Positions 17,355 through 26,585 are shown, counted from the stretch's first letter. The stretch is 64,000 nucleotides of DNA from an uncultured Clostridia bacterium (GCA_937898625.1 CALEJF010000003.1:1-64000), one strand, 5' to 3'. Notes: a model not told the origin generated them from the sequence alone. Numbers and translations: made by a program.

Positions 17355-19226
17355 TTATTTTCTTTCACTTTTGCTTAAATGAATAAGCAATACAGATATA
17401 TCCGACGGAGAAACACCACTTATACGGGAAGCTTGCCCAACGCTTTCAGGTCTTACCTTTTTAAGTTTTTCCCTAGCCTCAAGGCGAAGTGAATAAACAT
17501 CATCATAATCTATATCTGCAGGAATTTTCTTAACTTCAAGTCTTCTCATTTCGTCAACCTTTGCCTGTTGACGCTTAATATATCCCTCATATTTAAGGTC
17601 AATTTCAACTTGCTCAAAAACTTCCCATGGCAAATTCGGTCGGGTTTTGTCGAATGGTGTAAGACATTCATAGTCAAGCTGAGGTCGTTTAATAAGCTCT
17701 GCAAGTCTTATACCTGTTTTCATTGGTGCTGTTTCACGTGAAACAAGTACCTCATTTATAGAGTCTGATGGTGGAATTGTGACGGATTCCACTCTTTCTC
17801 TTTCTTGTTTTATAAGTTCAAGTTTATTTTTAAACTTTTCATATCTTTCTTCGGAAACAAGTCCGATTTGGTATCCATAGTCTGTAAGACGAATATCAGC
17901 ATTATCCTGACGAAGTAAAAGTCTGTATTCGCTACGGGATGTCATCATTCTGTATGGGTCAGAACACCCCTTTGTAACAAGGTCATCAATAAGTGTACCG
18001 ATATATGAACTTGCACGGTCAAGAATAAATGGTTCTTTCCCCTGAATTTTGCGAACAGCATTGATACCTGCAATAAGCCCCTGTGCGGCCGCTTCTTCAT
18101 ATCCTGATGAACCGTTAAACTGACCTGCGCCAAAAAGTCCGTCTATATCGTTAAACTCAAGTGATGCTTTTAACGCCAACGGGTCAACACAGTCATACTC
18201 AATAGCATAGGCCGTTCTCATAACCTCAACATTTTCAAGTCCCTTGATACTTCTCAAAAATTTCAACTGAACATCTTCAGGAAGGGAAGAGGACATACCC
18301 TGTAAATATAATTCTTCTGTATCAAGTCCACAAGGCTCAATAAATAATTGATGTCTTTCTTTTTCGCTGAATCTGACTATTTTATCCTCAATGCTTGGGC
18401 AATATCTTGGACCAACACCCTCAATTTTACCTGAGTAAAGAGGGGAACGATGAATATTTTCAAGAATAATTCGCTTTGTTTCCTCGTTTGTATATGTAAT
18501 ATGACAAACCTCTTTATTTTCAGGCAATTCAACAGTTTCATAAGAGAATGGAATAATTTGCTCGTCGCCTTCTTGAACTTCAAGCTCAGAAAAATCAACA
18601 CTGCGTCTATTAACTCGTGATGGAGTTCCTGTTTTAAACCTACGAAGAGGAATATTCATTTTATAAAGTGCTTGTGAAAGACGGGTTGCAGGAAACATTC
18701 CGTCCGGACCACTTTCAAAAGAAACATCACCAATATAAATTCTGCCACCAAGGAATGTACCCGTTGCGATAATAACTGCCTTTGCAGTATAAATTGCATC
18801 GAGTTGTGTTTTAAGGTAGAAAATACCGTCCTTTTTATAAAGGTCAACAATTTCTGCTTGCTTCATATCAAGGTTTTCTTGCTTTTCAAGGGTATGCTTC
18901 ATATATTTTGAGTAATCACGCCTGTCAATTTGTGCTCGTAAGGAGTGTACAGCAGGGCCCTTACCACGATTAAGCATTCTGACCTGAATGGAGTTTTTAT
19001 CAGCTGCTTTTCCCATTTCGCCACCAAGAGCATCAATTTCACGGACAAGATGTCCTTTTGATGTGCCACCAATTGATGGGTTACAAGGGAGATTACCAAC
19101 CCAGTCCATATTTATTGTGAAAATAACAGTTGATGCACCAAGACGAGCTGAAGCCAGTGCAGCCTCAATACCTGCATGACCTGCACCAATAACAGCTATA
19201 TCATATTCTTTTGCAAAATATTCCAT
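17355..19226 (-). CDS. mnmG: tRNA uridine-34 carboxymethylaminomethyl modification enzyme MnmG (GidA)
   Basis: 623 residues, usual length. With MnmE it installs cmnm5 on wobble U34. The FAD-binding GAGHAGIEAALASARLG starts at residue 14, and PCNPSIGG-x-x-KGHLVREIDALGG follows. The tRNA-binding helical C-terminal domain holds YEGYIKRQQAKVDEMRRLE and ISGVSPSDISVLLIH. Codons 495-499 (V-S-R-E-T) are written as a perfect parS site. The partner mnmE is not next door but at 33927 on the other side of dnaA. Confidence 0.97.
   Translation of the reverse strand: MEYFAKEYDIAVIGAGHAGIEAALASARLGASTVIFTINMDWVGNLPCNPSIGGTSKGHLVREIDALGGEMGKAADKNSIQVRMLNRGKGPAVHSLRAQIDRRDYSKYMKHTLEKQENLDMKQAEIVDLYKKDGIFYLKTQLDAIYTAKAVIIATGTFLGGRIYIGDVSFESGPDGMFPATRLSQALYKMNIPLRRFKTGTPSRVNRRSVDFSELEVQEGDEQIIPFSYETVELPENKEVCHITYTNEETKRIILENIHRSPLYSGKIEGVGPRYCPSIEDKIVRFSEKERHQLFIEPCGLDTEELYLQGMSSSLPEDVQLKFLRSIKGLENVEVMRTAYAIEYDCVDPLALKASLEFNDIDGLFGAGQFNGSSGYEEAAAQGLIAGINAVRKIQGKEPFILDRASSYIGTLIDDLVTKGCSDPYRMMTSRSEYRLLLRQDNADIRLTDYGYQIGLVSEERYEKFKNKLELIKQERERVESVTIPPSDSINEVLVSRETAPMKTGIRLAELIKRPQLDYECLTPFDKTRPNLPWEVFEQVEIDLKYEGYIKRQQAKVDEMRRLEVKKIPADIDYDDVYSLRLEAREKLKKVRPESVGQASRISGVSPSDISVLLIHLSKSERK
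17730..17745. promoter_or_regulatory. parS: parS site inside mnmG (perfect)
   Basis: TGTTTCACGTGAAACA again, here in the coding sequence as codons Val495-Ser-Arg-Glu-Thr499. Coding and centromere function are constrained by the same bases. Confidence 0.95.
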
Positions 19227-19247
19227 AATATCATTCCTAAAAAATAA

Positions 19248-19272
19248 GCAGTGGAGAAAATCCCTCCACCGC
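19248..19272 (-). terminator. Terminator-like hairpin between khpB and mnmG
   Basis: Minus strand GCGGTGGAG-GGATTTT-CTCCACTGC followed by TTATTTTTTAGG. It may reduce read-through from the rpmH-khpB transcript into mnmG. Confidence 0.65.
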
Positions 19273-19280
19273 CTTTTTTA

Positions 19281-20219
19281 TTATTCTGTAGTTGTTGAAC
19301 GAATTTCAACCTTTCCGTAAAGTGCAGAGCCGTCAATATCGCTCTTTGGTGCTCTGTCCGGAGAAATCTCAGGCTTGTATGCTTCCTTCTTTTCTCTTCT
19401 GCCACCGTGACGATTATTTCTTCCACGGTTACCACCATTGTTTCTTGCACCTTCAACTGGTGAAATAACAACTCTTCTGTCAAGGTCTGAGCCGATTGAA
19501 TGAGATGTTGCTCCTTCAACTTCTTGAACAGCTGTGTGGATAATTCTTCTCTCGTAAGGATTCATTGGCTCAAGAGATATGTTTCTGCCTTGACGAACTG
19601 CCTTAACTGCAGTTTTTCTTGCAAGGATTTTAAGAGTTTCTTCTCTCTTTGCACGGTAATTACCAACATTGATAGAAACTCTCTTATAATTTGAATTTCC
19701 TTTGTTTGCAACCATTCTTGCAAGGTACTGGATAGCATCAAGTGTTTCTCCACGCTTGCCTATAATAATACCGTAGTCTTCACCACAGTCGAGTTCAAAA
19801 TAAATCTCTTCTGCATTTGACTTTTCAGTAATATTGCATTTTTCCATACCAAGTGACAAAACAATTGACTTGATATATTCAGCAGTTTCAGGATATAAAT
19901 TTGTTGTTTCCATAGGAAGTTCAACTGTTTCCTTAACTTCTGCTTTTTCTTCTACTTTTGCATCTGCCTTTTTTTCAGGTTTTTTTTCTGCTTTCTTGAC
20001 TTCTTTTCGTGTTTCCTTTTTCTCCGGTTTTGGGTCAGGTACATTTACGGATACCTTAACCTTAGCAGGATTACCACCAAAAAGACCAAGAATTTTCTTT
20101 GTTGGAGTCTGTACAACTTCAACAGTAAAATCGTCAAAATCACTGATGCCAAGCTCTATCATGGCAGCAGCTTTTGCCTCGTCAACCGTATTGCCGGTTC
20201 CGATTGCTTCTTTAATCAT
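19281..20219 (-). CDS. khpB: RNA-binding protein KhpB (Jag/EloR)
   Basis: 312 residues. The Jag-N domain is at ~1-55 (GTGNTVDEAKAAAMIELG, with the KKILGLFGGNPAKV end). A long Lys/Glu linker follows (60-100), then a KH domain with IGKRGE as the GxxG loop (~155-165) and an R3H domain (NPYERRIIHTAVQ). The tail is Gly/Arg/Asn-rich (NNGGNRGRNNRHGGRR). KhpB binds many transcripts and links to cell elongation in Gram-positive bacteria. It follows yidC by 13 bp. Confidence 0.93.
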   Translation of the reverse strand: MIKEAIGTGNTVDEAKAAAMIELGISDFDDFTVEVVQTPTKKILGLFGGNPAKVKVSVNVPDPKPEKKETRKEVKKAEKKPEKKADAKVEEKAEVKETVELPMETTNLYPETAEYIKSIVLSLGMEKCNITEKSNAEEIYFELDCGEDYGIIIGKRGETLDAIQYLARMVANKGNSNYKRVSINVGNYRAKREETLKILARKTAVKAVRQGRNISLEPMNPYERRIIHTAVQEVEGATSHSIGSDLDRRVVISPVEGARNNGGNRGRNNRHGGRREKKEAYKPEISPDRAPKSDIDGSALYGKVEIRSTTTE

Positions 20220-20232
20220 ATTTTTACCTCGA

Positions 20233-21183
20233 TTATTCTTCGTTTTTCTTTTCTGCTACATTCTTTAAAACTTTTTCTTTTGCTCTACGATTAATAGTTT
20301 CTTCAACCATTGTTTTAGCAAGCATTTTTTTAGGTGAGAAAACTTTATTTGTAATAACCATCTGAACAAATGAAAGAGCACTTGACATAATGATATAAAT
20401 ACCAACACTTGCAGGGAAGAGGAATGAGAAATAAACACTCATTGCCGGTGACATAAATGTCATACATCCTGTTGATGGGTTTTTAGCCATTTCTGGGTTT
20501 GTCTTTCTCTGTCTTAACCATGTGTAAACACCCATAGCAAGAGAAGTTACACCTGTAAGAATAGGAATAAGCCATAACATATCCCATCCCATTTTTGTAT
20601 CAGGTGTTCTTGAAAGGTCAATTCCTAAAAATTGGAAATTATCAATAAATTCATTGATTTGTGTAACTACTTCAGCAGGGATTGCTGATTTGTCAAGTTC
20701 ATCAAAACGGGTAATTGCAGTAAGTTCAAGTCTCATTTCCTGTTTTTCATAAGATGTAAGATTAGAAATTTTTAAAACCTCTGCTTTAAGAATTTCAATT
20801 ATATCTTTAGGAAGTCTGAGAACATATGATAAGAGTCTGTAGTTTACACCAAAAACACCCATCATAACAGGCAACTGAATAAGCATAGGAAGACATCCAC
20901 CTGTCATTGATGAATAGCCTTCTTTTGCATAAAGCTCATTCATAGCTTCATTCATCTTCTGCTGATTACCTGCATATTTTTCTCTTATTCTTTTAATTTT
21001 TGGTTGCATTCTCTGGGTCTTAACCATACCCTTTTGTTGCTTTATCGAGGACGGAAGTAAAATAAGCTTGACGCAAATCGTCATTAGCAACAATGATAAA
21101 ACATAATTGTTACTGATTTCATAAAAGAAACCAATAACTATACCAAACGGTATCGATAAGTAGTTGTAAATAAATTCGTACAT
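20233..21183 (-). CDS. yidC: Membrane protein insertase YidC/Oxa1
   Basis: 316 residues. It inserts and folds membrane proteins. Membrane segments are seen at ~10-30 and ~35-48, a cytoplasmic basic hairpin follows (IKQQKGMVKTQRMQPKIKRIREKYAG), then SMTGGCLPMLIQLPVMMGVF (TM2 region), WDMLWLIPILTGVTSLAMGV and FLFPASVGIYIIMSSALSF. An inserted loop at ~115-165 is longer than in Bacillus. There is no lipobox at the N-terminus. It lies between yidD and khpB, the usual place. Confidence 0.95.
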   Translation of the reverse strand: MYEFIYNYLSIPFGIVIGFFYEISNNYVLSLLLMTICVKLILLPSSIKQQKGMVKTQRMQPKIKRIREKYAGNQQKMNEAMNELYAKEGYSSMTGGCLPMLIQLPVMMGVFGVNYRLLSYVLRLPKDIIEILKAEVLKISNLTSYEKQEMRLELTAITRFDELDKSAIPAEVVTQINEFIDNFQFLGIDLSRTPDTKMGWDMLWLIPILTGVTSLAMGVYTWLRQRKTNPEMAKNPSTGCMTFMSPAMSVYFSFLFPASVGIYIIMSSALSFVQMVITNKVFSPKKMLAKTMVEETINRRAKEKVLKNVAEKKNEE

Positions 21184-21207
21184 TTTGTCCTCCGATATTT
21201 TTTGGAC

Positions 21208-21435
21208 TCACTTTTTCTTTTTTTCCGGAACAGGGTCATATCCACCCGGGAAAAGAGGATTACACCTTAAAAGTCTTAAAACAGCAAGTATCGTGCCTTT
21301 TAAAACTCCGTGTATTTCAATTGCCTGTATCGCATATTGCGAACAAGTTGGATAAAAACGGCATTTTGGTCCGAACAAGGGTGATATTTTTCTTTGATAA
21401 AATCTAATTGCTTTAATCAATATTTCTTTCATCAA
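21208..21435 (-). CDS. yidD: Membrane protein insertion efficiency factor YidD
   Basis: 75 residues. The family signature KCRFYPTCSQYAIQAIEIHG (three Cys with YidD spacing) is followed by CNPLFPGGYDPVP. It starts inside the rnpA gene, overlapping it by 23 bp in another frame, which is common in this cluster and implies coupled translation. Confidence 0.93.
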   Translation of the reverse strand: MMKEILIKAIRFYQRKISPLFGPKCRFYPTCSQYAIQAIEIHGVLKGTILAVLRLLRCNPLFPGGYDPVPEKKKK

Positions 21436-21763
21436 TTACACCTGCTTCCTTTAATTGTGAAAGCATTATATGTGCTATCTGTGTGCTTTTTTGATATTTT
21501 GTTCTTGACCTTGCAACAAAAACGAAATCATAGTTGCCGTTTATTTTGTCTTCAATTTCTCGATACGCTGCACGAATAACTCGTCTTGCTCGGTTTCTCT
21601 CAACAGCGTTACCAATCTTTTTTGAAGTTGTTATCCCGATACGACAAATTCCCGCACGGTTTTTTAATACATAAGAAACCAGTGCAGGAGCCTGAAATAC
21701 TTTACCTTTGCCGTATGTTCTACGGAAATCACAGTTACTTTTAATTGTTACTGTCTTTTTCAA
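21413..21763 (-). CDS. rnpA: Ribonuclease P protein component
   Basis: 116 residues. The protein subunit assists the RNA subunit in trimming tRNA 5' ends. It has a Lys/Arg-rich N-terminus (MKKTVTIKSNCDFRRTYGKG), the RNR motif AVERNRARRVIRAAYRE and a phenylalanine-rich core (DFVFVARSRT). It follows rpmH by 21 bp and overlaps yidD. Confidence 0.95.
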   Translation of the reverse strand: MKKTVTIKSNCDFRRTYGKGKVFQAPALVSYVLKNRAGICRIGITTSKKIGNAVERNRARRVIRAAYREIEDKINGNYDFVFVARSRTKYQKSTQIAHIMLSQLKEAGVIDERNID

Positions 21764-21784
21764 TTTTCTTTCCCAGTTGACAGA

Positions 21785-21919
21785 TTAATATGTTAACTGC
21801 TTTCTGCCCTTAGCTCTTCTACGAGCAAGTACCTTTCTGCCGTTTCTGTCAGACATTCTCTTACGGAAGCCGTGCTCCATCTTGCGATGACGCTTCTTTG
21901 GCTGATAAGTTCTCTTCAT
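21785..21919 (-). CDS. rpmH: 50S ribosomal protein L34
   Basis: 44 residues, standard length. It begins MKRTYQPKKRHRKMEHGF and ends RRRAKGRKQLTY, the conserved L34 pattern. GGAGGAG lies 5 nt upstream of the ATG at 21919. It is the first gene of the leftward cluster and faces dnaA across the origin gap. A perfect consensus promoter lies at 21979-22007. Confidence 0.98.
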   Translation of the reverse strand: MKRTYQPKKRHRKMEHGFRKRMSDRNGRKVLARRRAKGRKQLTY

Positions 21920-21978
21920 TATTACTCCTCCGTTTCATAAATTATAGTCACACATTGTAAAAATATCTGCGAGTAGTC

Positions 21979-22007
21979 ATTATATAAAAAATTTGTCAAC
22001 TTGTCAA
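21979..22007 (-). promoter_or_regulatory. rpmH promoter (consensus sigma-A)
   Basis: Minus strand -35 TTGACA, exactly 17 bp, then -10 TATAAT: no mismatches. A second TTGACA lies 8 bp inside the spacer. Confidence 0.9.
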
Positions 22008-22203
22008 CTTAAAAAATTTTTACCTAATTTTTCAATATGTACGATAATTTTTAACAAAACTAAAAAGTTTTCAACAATATCTTGTGTTTTTTATTAAATT
22101 CTCTTTAAAAATATTTTTATTTTTTCTTTTTTTCCTAAAAAATTTTTAAAAAATTTTACCATATTTATATTATAAATATAATTATAATTTATTAGATTTT
22201 CCA

Positions 22204-22232
22204 TTGATATTTGTTTTAAATTGTGTTAGAAT
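22204..22232 (+). promoter_or_regulatory. dnaA promoter
   Basis: -35 TTGATA (22204-22209), 17-bp spacer, -10 TAGAAT (22227-22232), leaving a ~115-nt leader. Confidence 0.7.
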
Positions 22233-22354
22233 TAATTAACTATTAAATTGAGATACTACACTTATAAGCGTATAAAACTCAAAATAAAGCCGTTTTTATT
22301 GAAATATGAGCATCTTACTACTTTTTAAAAAACTTTCAGAAAGGAAAAACTCTT

Positions 22355-23665
22355 ATGAATTCTTATATTGAATTTTGGGAACCTGTTCGTGCTTTTTGTC
22401 GGGAAAATATGAACTCAATAGCATTCAATATGTGGATTGAACCTCTTAAACTTATAAAAATAGAAGCTGACCGTGTTATTGTTTCTGCTCCGGGGTTTAA
22501 AATCGATTTAATAATGACAAAGTATAAAAGTCTTATTGAAGAAGCTTTTTACAATGTTATGGGTTTTAATGTTGAACTTGATATTATTCCTGAAGAAAAT
22601 ATTTCAAAGGACATGCCTGAAAATAATAGTGTTTCTTCAGAAAAATCAAATATTAAAAATGAAAAATTTACATTTAATAATTTTGTTGTAGGTCCATCAA
22701 ATAAATTTGCCTACACTGCTTCTTTAAGAGTTGCTGAAAACCCAGGTTCTGTTTTTAATCCTCTTTTCATTTATGGTAATTCGGGACTTGGTAAAACTCA
22801 TCTTTTAAATGCAATTATTGAAAAAATTAAATCTAATAATCCTGATGCAAATATTGTTTTTACAACAAGTGAAAACATAACTAACGATTTATATTTTGCA
22901 ATCCAGACAAAGACAACTCATGACTTGCATCAAAAATACAGAACCTGTGATGCATTGCTTATTGATGATATTCAAATGATTGCAGGAAAAACTCAGACAG
23001 AAGAAGAAATTTTCCATACTTTTGATACTTTAATCAAAGCAGGAAAACAAATTGTTCTTACATCTGATAAACCGCCAAGTGCAATTCCAAAAATTGAAGA
23101 CAGACTTAAAACAAGATTTGAAAGTGGTTTACTTTGTGATATTCAACCACCTGATTTTGAAACAAGAGTTGCAATTATAAAAGATAAGGCAAACTATCTT
23201 CGTTTTGAATTACCTGATGATGTTTGCAGTTTTATTGCTGAAAATATTAAGAGTAATGTTCGTCAGATGGGTAGCGCAGTAAAAAATATTTATGCTTACT
23301 GTTCATTTAATAATGTTACTCCTACTGTTGAAATTGTAAAAGACATTCTTAAAGATATCCTTATAACAAGTTTACCTGTTGGTGTTGTTATTGAGAATAT
23401 TCTTGAAAAAGTATCTTTTACTTTTGGTGTTACTCCTGAACAATTAAAAAGTGAGCGTCGTGATGCCAATATTAATGGTGCAAGACAAGCTGCTATGTAC
23501 ATAATAAGAGAAATTACAGGACTTTCTCAAGATGAAGTTGGTAAAGTTTTTGGAAGAAATCACTCTACTGTTAATAGTTCTCTTAAAAATGTTCAGCAAA
23601 AAATGAGCTCTGATTCCAAATATAAAAATCTTATAAATGAAATAATTAAGAATATTAATGACTAA
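22355..23665 (+). CDS. dnaA: Chromosomal replication initiator DnaA
   Basis: 436 residues. Domain I is at ~1-80 and the linker domain II is short. The AAA+ domain III has Walker A GNSGLGKTHLL near 141, Walker B ALLIDDIQ and sensor 2 around SNVRQMGSAVKN. Domain IV holds the DNA-reading helix-turn-helix and the GRNHSTVNSSLKNV signature (usual GRDHTTV). It opens the origin by binding boxes and then single strand. The ATG follows AAAGGA by about 10 nt. It heads the plus-strand replication cluster. Confidence 0.98.
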   Translation: MNSYIEFWEPVRAFCRENMNSIAFNMWIEPLKLIKIEADRVIVSAPGFKIDLIMTKYKSLIEEAFYNVMGFNVELDIIPEENISKDMPENNSVSSEKSNIKNEKFTFNNFVVGPSNKFAYTASLRVAENPGSVFNPLFIYGNSGLGKTHLLNAIIEKIKSNNPDANIVFTTSENITNDLYFAIQTKTTHDLHQKYRTCDALLIDDIQMIAGKTQTEEEIFHTFDTLIKAGKQIVLTSDKPPSAIPKIEDRLKTRFESGLLCDIQPPDFETRVAIIKDKANYLRFELPDDVCSFIAENIKSNVRQMGSAVKNIYAYCSFNNVTPTVEIVKDILKDILITSLPVGVVIENILEKVSFTFGVTPEQLKSERRDANINGARQAAMYIIREITGLSQDEVGKVFGRNHSTVNSSLKNVQQKMSSDSKYKNLINEIIKNIND

Positions 23666-23783
23666 ACTTTCGACAAGTTTTTAGTTTTAAACAACTGAGT
23701 TTTAAACAAGTTAAAATTCTTCTTTACTTCAAACACAAGTTCAAAGAGTTTTCAAAGTAAAAATTTTATAGTTTTTCTTTGAT

Positions 23784-23842
23784 TTATCAACAAAAAATCT
23801 AATTTTCAACAGTTTCGGCTGTCCCTAATACTAATACTATAC
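23784..23842 (+). other. oriC: Probable origin unwinding element (DnaA boxes, GC spacer, DnaA-trios)
   Basis: In the dnaA-dnaN gap, in order: TTATCAACA (23784-23792) and TTTTCAACA (23803-23811), near matches to the DnaA box; a GC-richer spacer (23812-23824); then CTAATACTAATACTATAC (23825-23842). The complementary strand of the last part reads as five 3'-GAT/TAT-5' triplets, the DnaA-trio pattern described for B. subtilis oriC. Order, strand and gene context agree with that model. Confidence 0.7.
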
Positions 23843-23877
23843 TTTATATTTTTATTTTCTTGAAAAGGAGAATGTTT

Positions 23878-24999
23878 ATGAAATTTATTTGTTCTTCACA
23901 GATATTAAGCGAAGCATGTATGAATGTTCAAAGAGCTACATCTTCAAAGTCAACAAATCTTCCTACAATTGAAGGTATTTTAATAAAAGCAGAAAATGAC
24001 AGAATTATGCTTACAGGTTATGACCTTGAAATGGGAATTATAACTGCTGTTGCAGGTAGAGTTGAACAAACCGGTAGTATTATTCTTAATGCAAAAATTC
24101 TTTGCGATATTTTAAGAAATGCTCCTGAAGACCTTGTTACAATTGAATGTGATGAAAGACTTATTTGTAAAATAAAGAGTGGTGACTCAGAATTTTCAAT
24201 TACCGGTTTTTCAGAGGATGAATATCCTGAATTACCTTCTGTTTCAGGTGGTTTTCCAATTGTTATTAAAGGTGAAATATTAAAAGATATGATTAAAAAG
24301 ACAATTTTTGCAACTGCAGATAATGGTGCAAAGATTGTACATACAGGTGTTCGTTTTGAAGTAACTCAAGGAAATATTCGTCTTGTTGCTGTTGACGGAT
24401 ATAAACTTGCTATCAGAAATGAAAAGATTGATTATGAAGGTGAAGAAAAAGTTTTCATTATTCCTAAAAAGACACTTAACGAAGTTATGAAACTTGCAGG
24501 TGATGGAGATGAAACTGTTTCTATGGTAGTTGCTTCCCGTCACATTATGTTTGAATGTGGAAAATATATTATTGTTTCTCGTCTTCTTGAAGGTGAATTT
24601 TTAAGTTATAAGAGTGCTATTCCTGTAACTGCAAAAACAGAAGTTAAAGTTAATACAAGAAAAATAATCAGCAGTATTGAAAGAACATCTCTTATTATTA
24701 CTGAAAGAATTAAGAGTTACATAAGATGTATTTTTGATTCAGAGTCAATAAGAATTTCAAGTACAACTGCTTTAGGTACTGCAAACGACAGAATTCTTGC
24801 AGATATTCAGGGAGAAAGAGTAGAAATAGGATTTAATAATAAATATCTTCTTGATGCTCTTAAGGTTTGTGATACAGATGAAATAACACTTCGTCTTAAT
24901 GGCTCGGTATTTCCGATTGTTATTGTACCAGAAGATGATGGCTCATTAATTTATGAGAGAAGCTTCTTATTTATGGTGCTTCCTGTAAGGATGAACTAA
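23878..24999 (+). CDS. dnaN: DNA polymerase III beta subunit (sliding clamp)
   Basis: 373 residues from ATG 23878, 7 nt after AAGGAG; a TTG at 23860 would lie before that site. There are three similar clamp domains of about 120 residues, with landmarks GYDLEMGI and VRFEVTQGNIRLVAVDGYKLAI in the first half. The usual C-terminal MPVR(L) ending is MVLPVRMN. It clamps around DNA and tethers the polymerase. It is followed 1 bp later by the S4 gene. Confidence 0.97.
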   Translation: MKFICSSQILSEACMNVQRATSSKSTNLPTIEGILIKAENDRIMLTGYDLEMGIITAVAGRVEQTGSIILNAKILCDILRNAPEDLVTIECDERLICKIKSGDSEFSITGFSEDEYPELPSVSGGFPIVIKGEILKDMIKKTIFATADNGAKIVHTGVRFEVTQGNIRLVAVDGYKLAIRNEKIDYEGEEKVFIIPKKTLNEVMKLAGDGDETVSMVVASRHIMFECGKYIIVSRLLEGEFLSYKSAIPVTAKTEVKVNTRKIISSIERTSLIITERIKSYIRCIFDSESIRISSTTALGTANDRILADIQGERVEIGFNNKYLLDALKVCDTDEITLRLNGSVFPIVIVPEDDGSLIYERSFLFMVLPVRMN

Positions 25000-25000
25000 A

Positions 25001-25243
25001 ATGAAAAAAATATCTGCTCATATTAAGAAAAAAGAAATAAAGCAAATACAGATTGGCAGTGATTTTATAAGGCTTGATTCACTTTTAAAATTATGTAATG
25101 CAGTTATGACAGGTGGTCATGCAAAAATTGTTATACAGGAAAGTGAAGTTAAGGTAAATAATGAAATCTGCACTGCACGAGGAAAAAAGATTCGTCAAGG
25201 TGATAAGGTAGAATTTGACGGAATAATCTATGAGGTTATCTGA
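25001..25243 (+). CDS. S4-domain RNA-binding protein (YaaA type)
   Basis: 80 residues. The S4 fold is seen in DFIRLDSLLKLCNAVMTGGH...VKVNNEICTARGKKIRQGDKVEF. It lies between dnaN and recF, as the small S4 protein does in most Firmicutes. It starts 1 bp after dnaN and its stop overlaps the recF start by 1 bp. A role in rRNA or tRNA binding is assumed from the fold. Confidence 0.9.
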   Translation: MKKISAHIKKKEIKQIQIGSDFIRLDSLLKLCNAVMTGGHAKIVIQESEVKVNNEICTARGKKIRQGDKVEFDGIIYEVI

Positions 25244-26337
25244 TGCATATAAACGAAATAAAAATAGAGAATTTTCGTAATATTGACTTTATGGGAATTT
25301 TTCCTCATAAAGAGATAAATGTGATTTATGGTCAGAATGGACAAGGAAAAACTAATCTTTTAGAAGCAATCTGGCTTTTTACGGGATGTAAAAGTTTTAG
25401 AAATTCAAAAGACAGTGAACTTGTTCAGTTTAGTAGTAATAATTCAAGAATTTCATTAAGTTATGAAACTGAATTAAGGGAAAACAACGCTGCTATCTTT
25501 ATTGAAAAAAAAAGAACAGCAAGTTTAAACGGAATTAACCTTTCTTCACCACGAGAATTAATAGGAAAATATTATGCTGTAGTATTTTCACCTATTCATT
25601 TGTCACTTATTAAAGATGGACCAATAAACAGACGAAAATTCATTGATACTGCAATAAGTCAGATTGATAATATGTACGCGAAAAAACTTATGTATTTTAA
25701 TCACCTTATACAGCAGAAAAACGCACTTTTGAAAAATGCAGTTGAAAATCCATCCTTACTTGATACTCTTGATATATGGGATGAAAAAGTAGCATTTGCA
25801 GGTGCAGAAATTATTTCAGACAGAATAGAGTACATAAAAAAACTTAAAAGTAAAGCAACAGATATTTATAACGGTATTTCCGGTGAAAAAGAAGAACTTG
25901 ATATTAAATATCTCAGTAATATCCGTTATGAAAGTGAAGATAAACAGGATATTGCAAGAATATATTTTGAAAACCTACAAAAACACAGACCAAATGATTT
26001 GTATTTAAAGAGTACAACCTGTGGTCCACATCGTGATGATATTGAAATTCTTATAAATAAAATTTCTGCAAGAAAGTTTGGTTCACAAGGTCAACAGAGA
26101 AGTGCATCTCTCAGTTTAAAACTAGGTGAAGCAGAAATAATTAAAGATTTAAAGGGCGAACATCCAATAATCTTATTGGATGATGTTATGAGTGAACTTG
26201 ATATTACCCGTCAAAATTATATTCTTAATAAAATGACGGAAAAACAGGTGTTTATTACTTGTTGTGAAAAAGAAACTGTATCAAGACTTCACGCGGGAAA
26301 AGTATTCAAAATAGAAAACGGAAAAGCGGTGGATTAA
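25243..26337 (+). CDS. recF: DNA replication and repair protein RecF
   Basis: 364 residues. SMC/ABC-like ATPase that helps load RecA at single-strand gaps. Walker A GQNGQGKTN near residue 30, signature GSQGQQRSASLSLKLGEAE and Walker B HPIILLDDVMSELD are all present. Its start shares a base with the S4 stop and its stop with the remB start, so the three genes are translationally coupled. Confidence 0.96.
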   Translation: MHINEIKIENFRNIDFMGIFPHKEINVIYGQNGQGKTNLLEAIWLFTGCKSFRNSKDSELVQFSSNNSRISLSYETELRENNAAIFIEKKRTASLNGINLSSPRELIGKYYAVVFSPIHLSLIKDGPINRRKFIDTAISQIDNMYAKKLMYFNHLIQQKNALLKNAVENPSLLDTLDIWDEKVAFAGAEIISDRIEYIKKLKSKATDIYNGISGEKEELDIKYLSNIRYESEDKQDIARIYFENLQKHRPNDLYLKSTTCGPHRDDIEILINKISARKFGSQGQQRSASLSLKLGEAEIIKDLKGEHPIILLDDVMSELDITRQNYILNKMTEKQVFITCCEKETVSRLHAGKVFKIENGKAVD

Positions 26338-26585
26338 TGTATCTTAATATAGGTCAGGACACAGTTATTATTGATAAAGATATTTTAGGTATTTTTGATT
26401 TAGATAATACAACGGTCTCAAAATCTACAAGAGAATATATAAACACAGCTTCAAAAAATGGTGAATGTGAAACGGTTTCCTTTGAGGAATTACCAAAATC
26501 ATTCATTGTAACAACAAAAGGTGAGAAAAGAAATATATATATTTCACCACTTAATACATCAACAATTTTTAAACGAATAAAATGA
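26337..26585 (+). CDS. remB: RemB-like (DUF370) regulator
   Basis: 82 residues. Starts MYLNIGQDTVIIDKDILGIF, then SKSTREYI, with a C-terminal TTKGEKRNIYISPLNTSTI, matching the RemB/DUF370 family next to gyrB in Bacillus. RemA/RemB proteins form ring-like DNA-binding oligomers controlling matrix genes in Bacillus. The role here is inferred from the family. Confidence 0.88.
   Translation: MYLNIGQDTVIIDKDILGIFDLDNTTVSKSTREYINTASKNGECETVSFEELPKSFIVTTKGEKRNIYISPLNTSTIFKRIK

Larger units (their letters stand above)
21920..22354. other. AT-rich rpmH-dnaA intergenic origin region
   Basis: Very AT-rich, with runs of A and T. It holds divergent promoters for rpmH and dnaA and degenerate DnaA-box-like words such as TTTTCAACA near 22069-22077 and TTTTCAATA near 22030. 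No exact TTATCCACA is seen. No gene. Confidence 0.6.
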
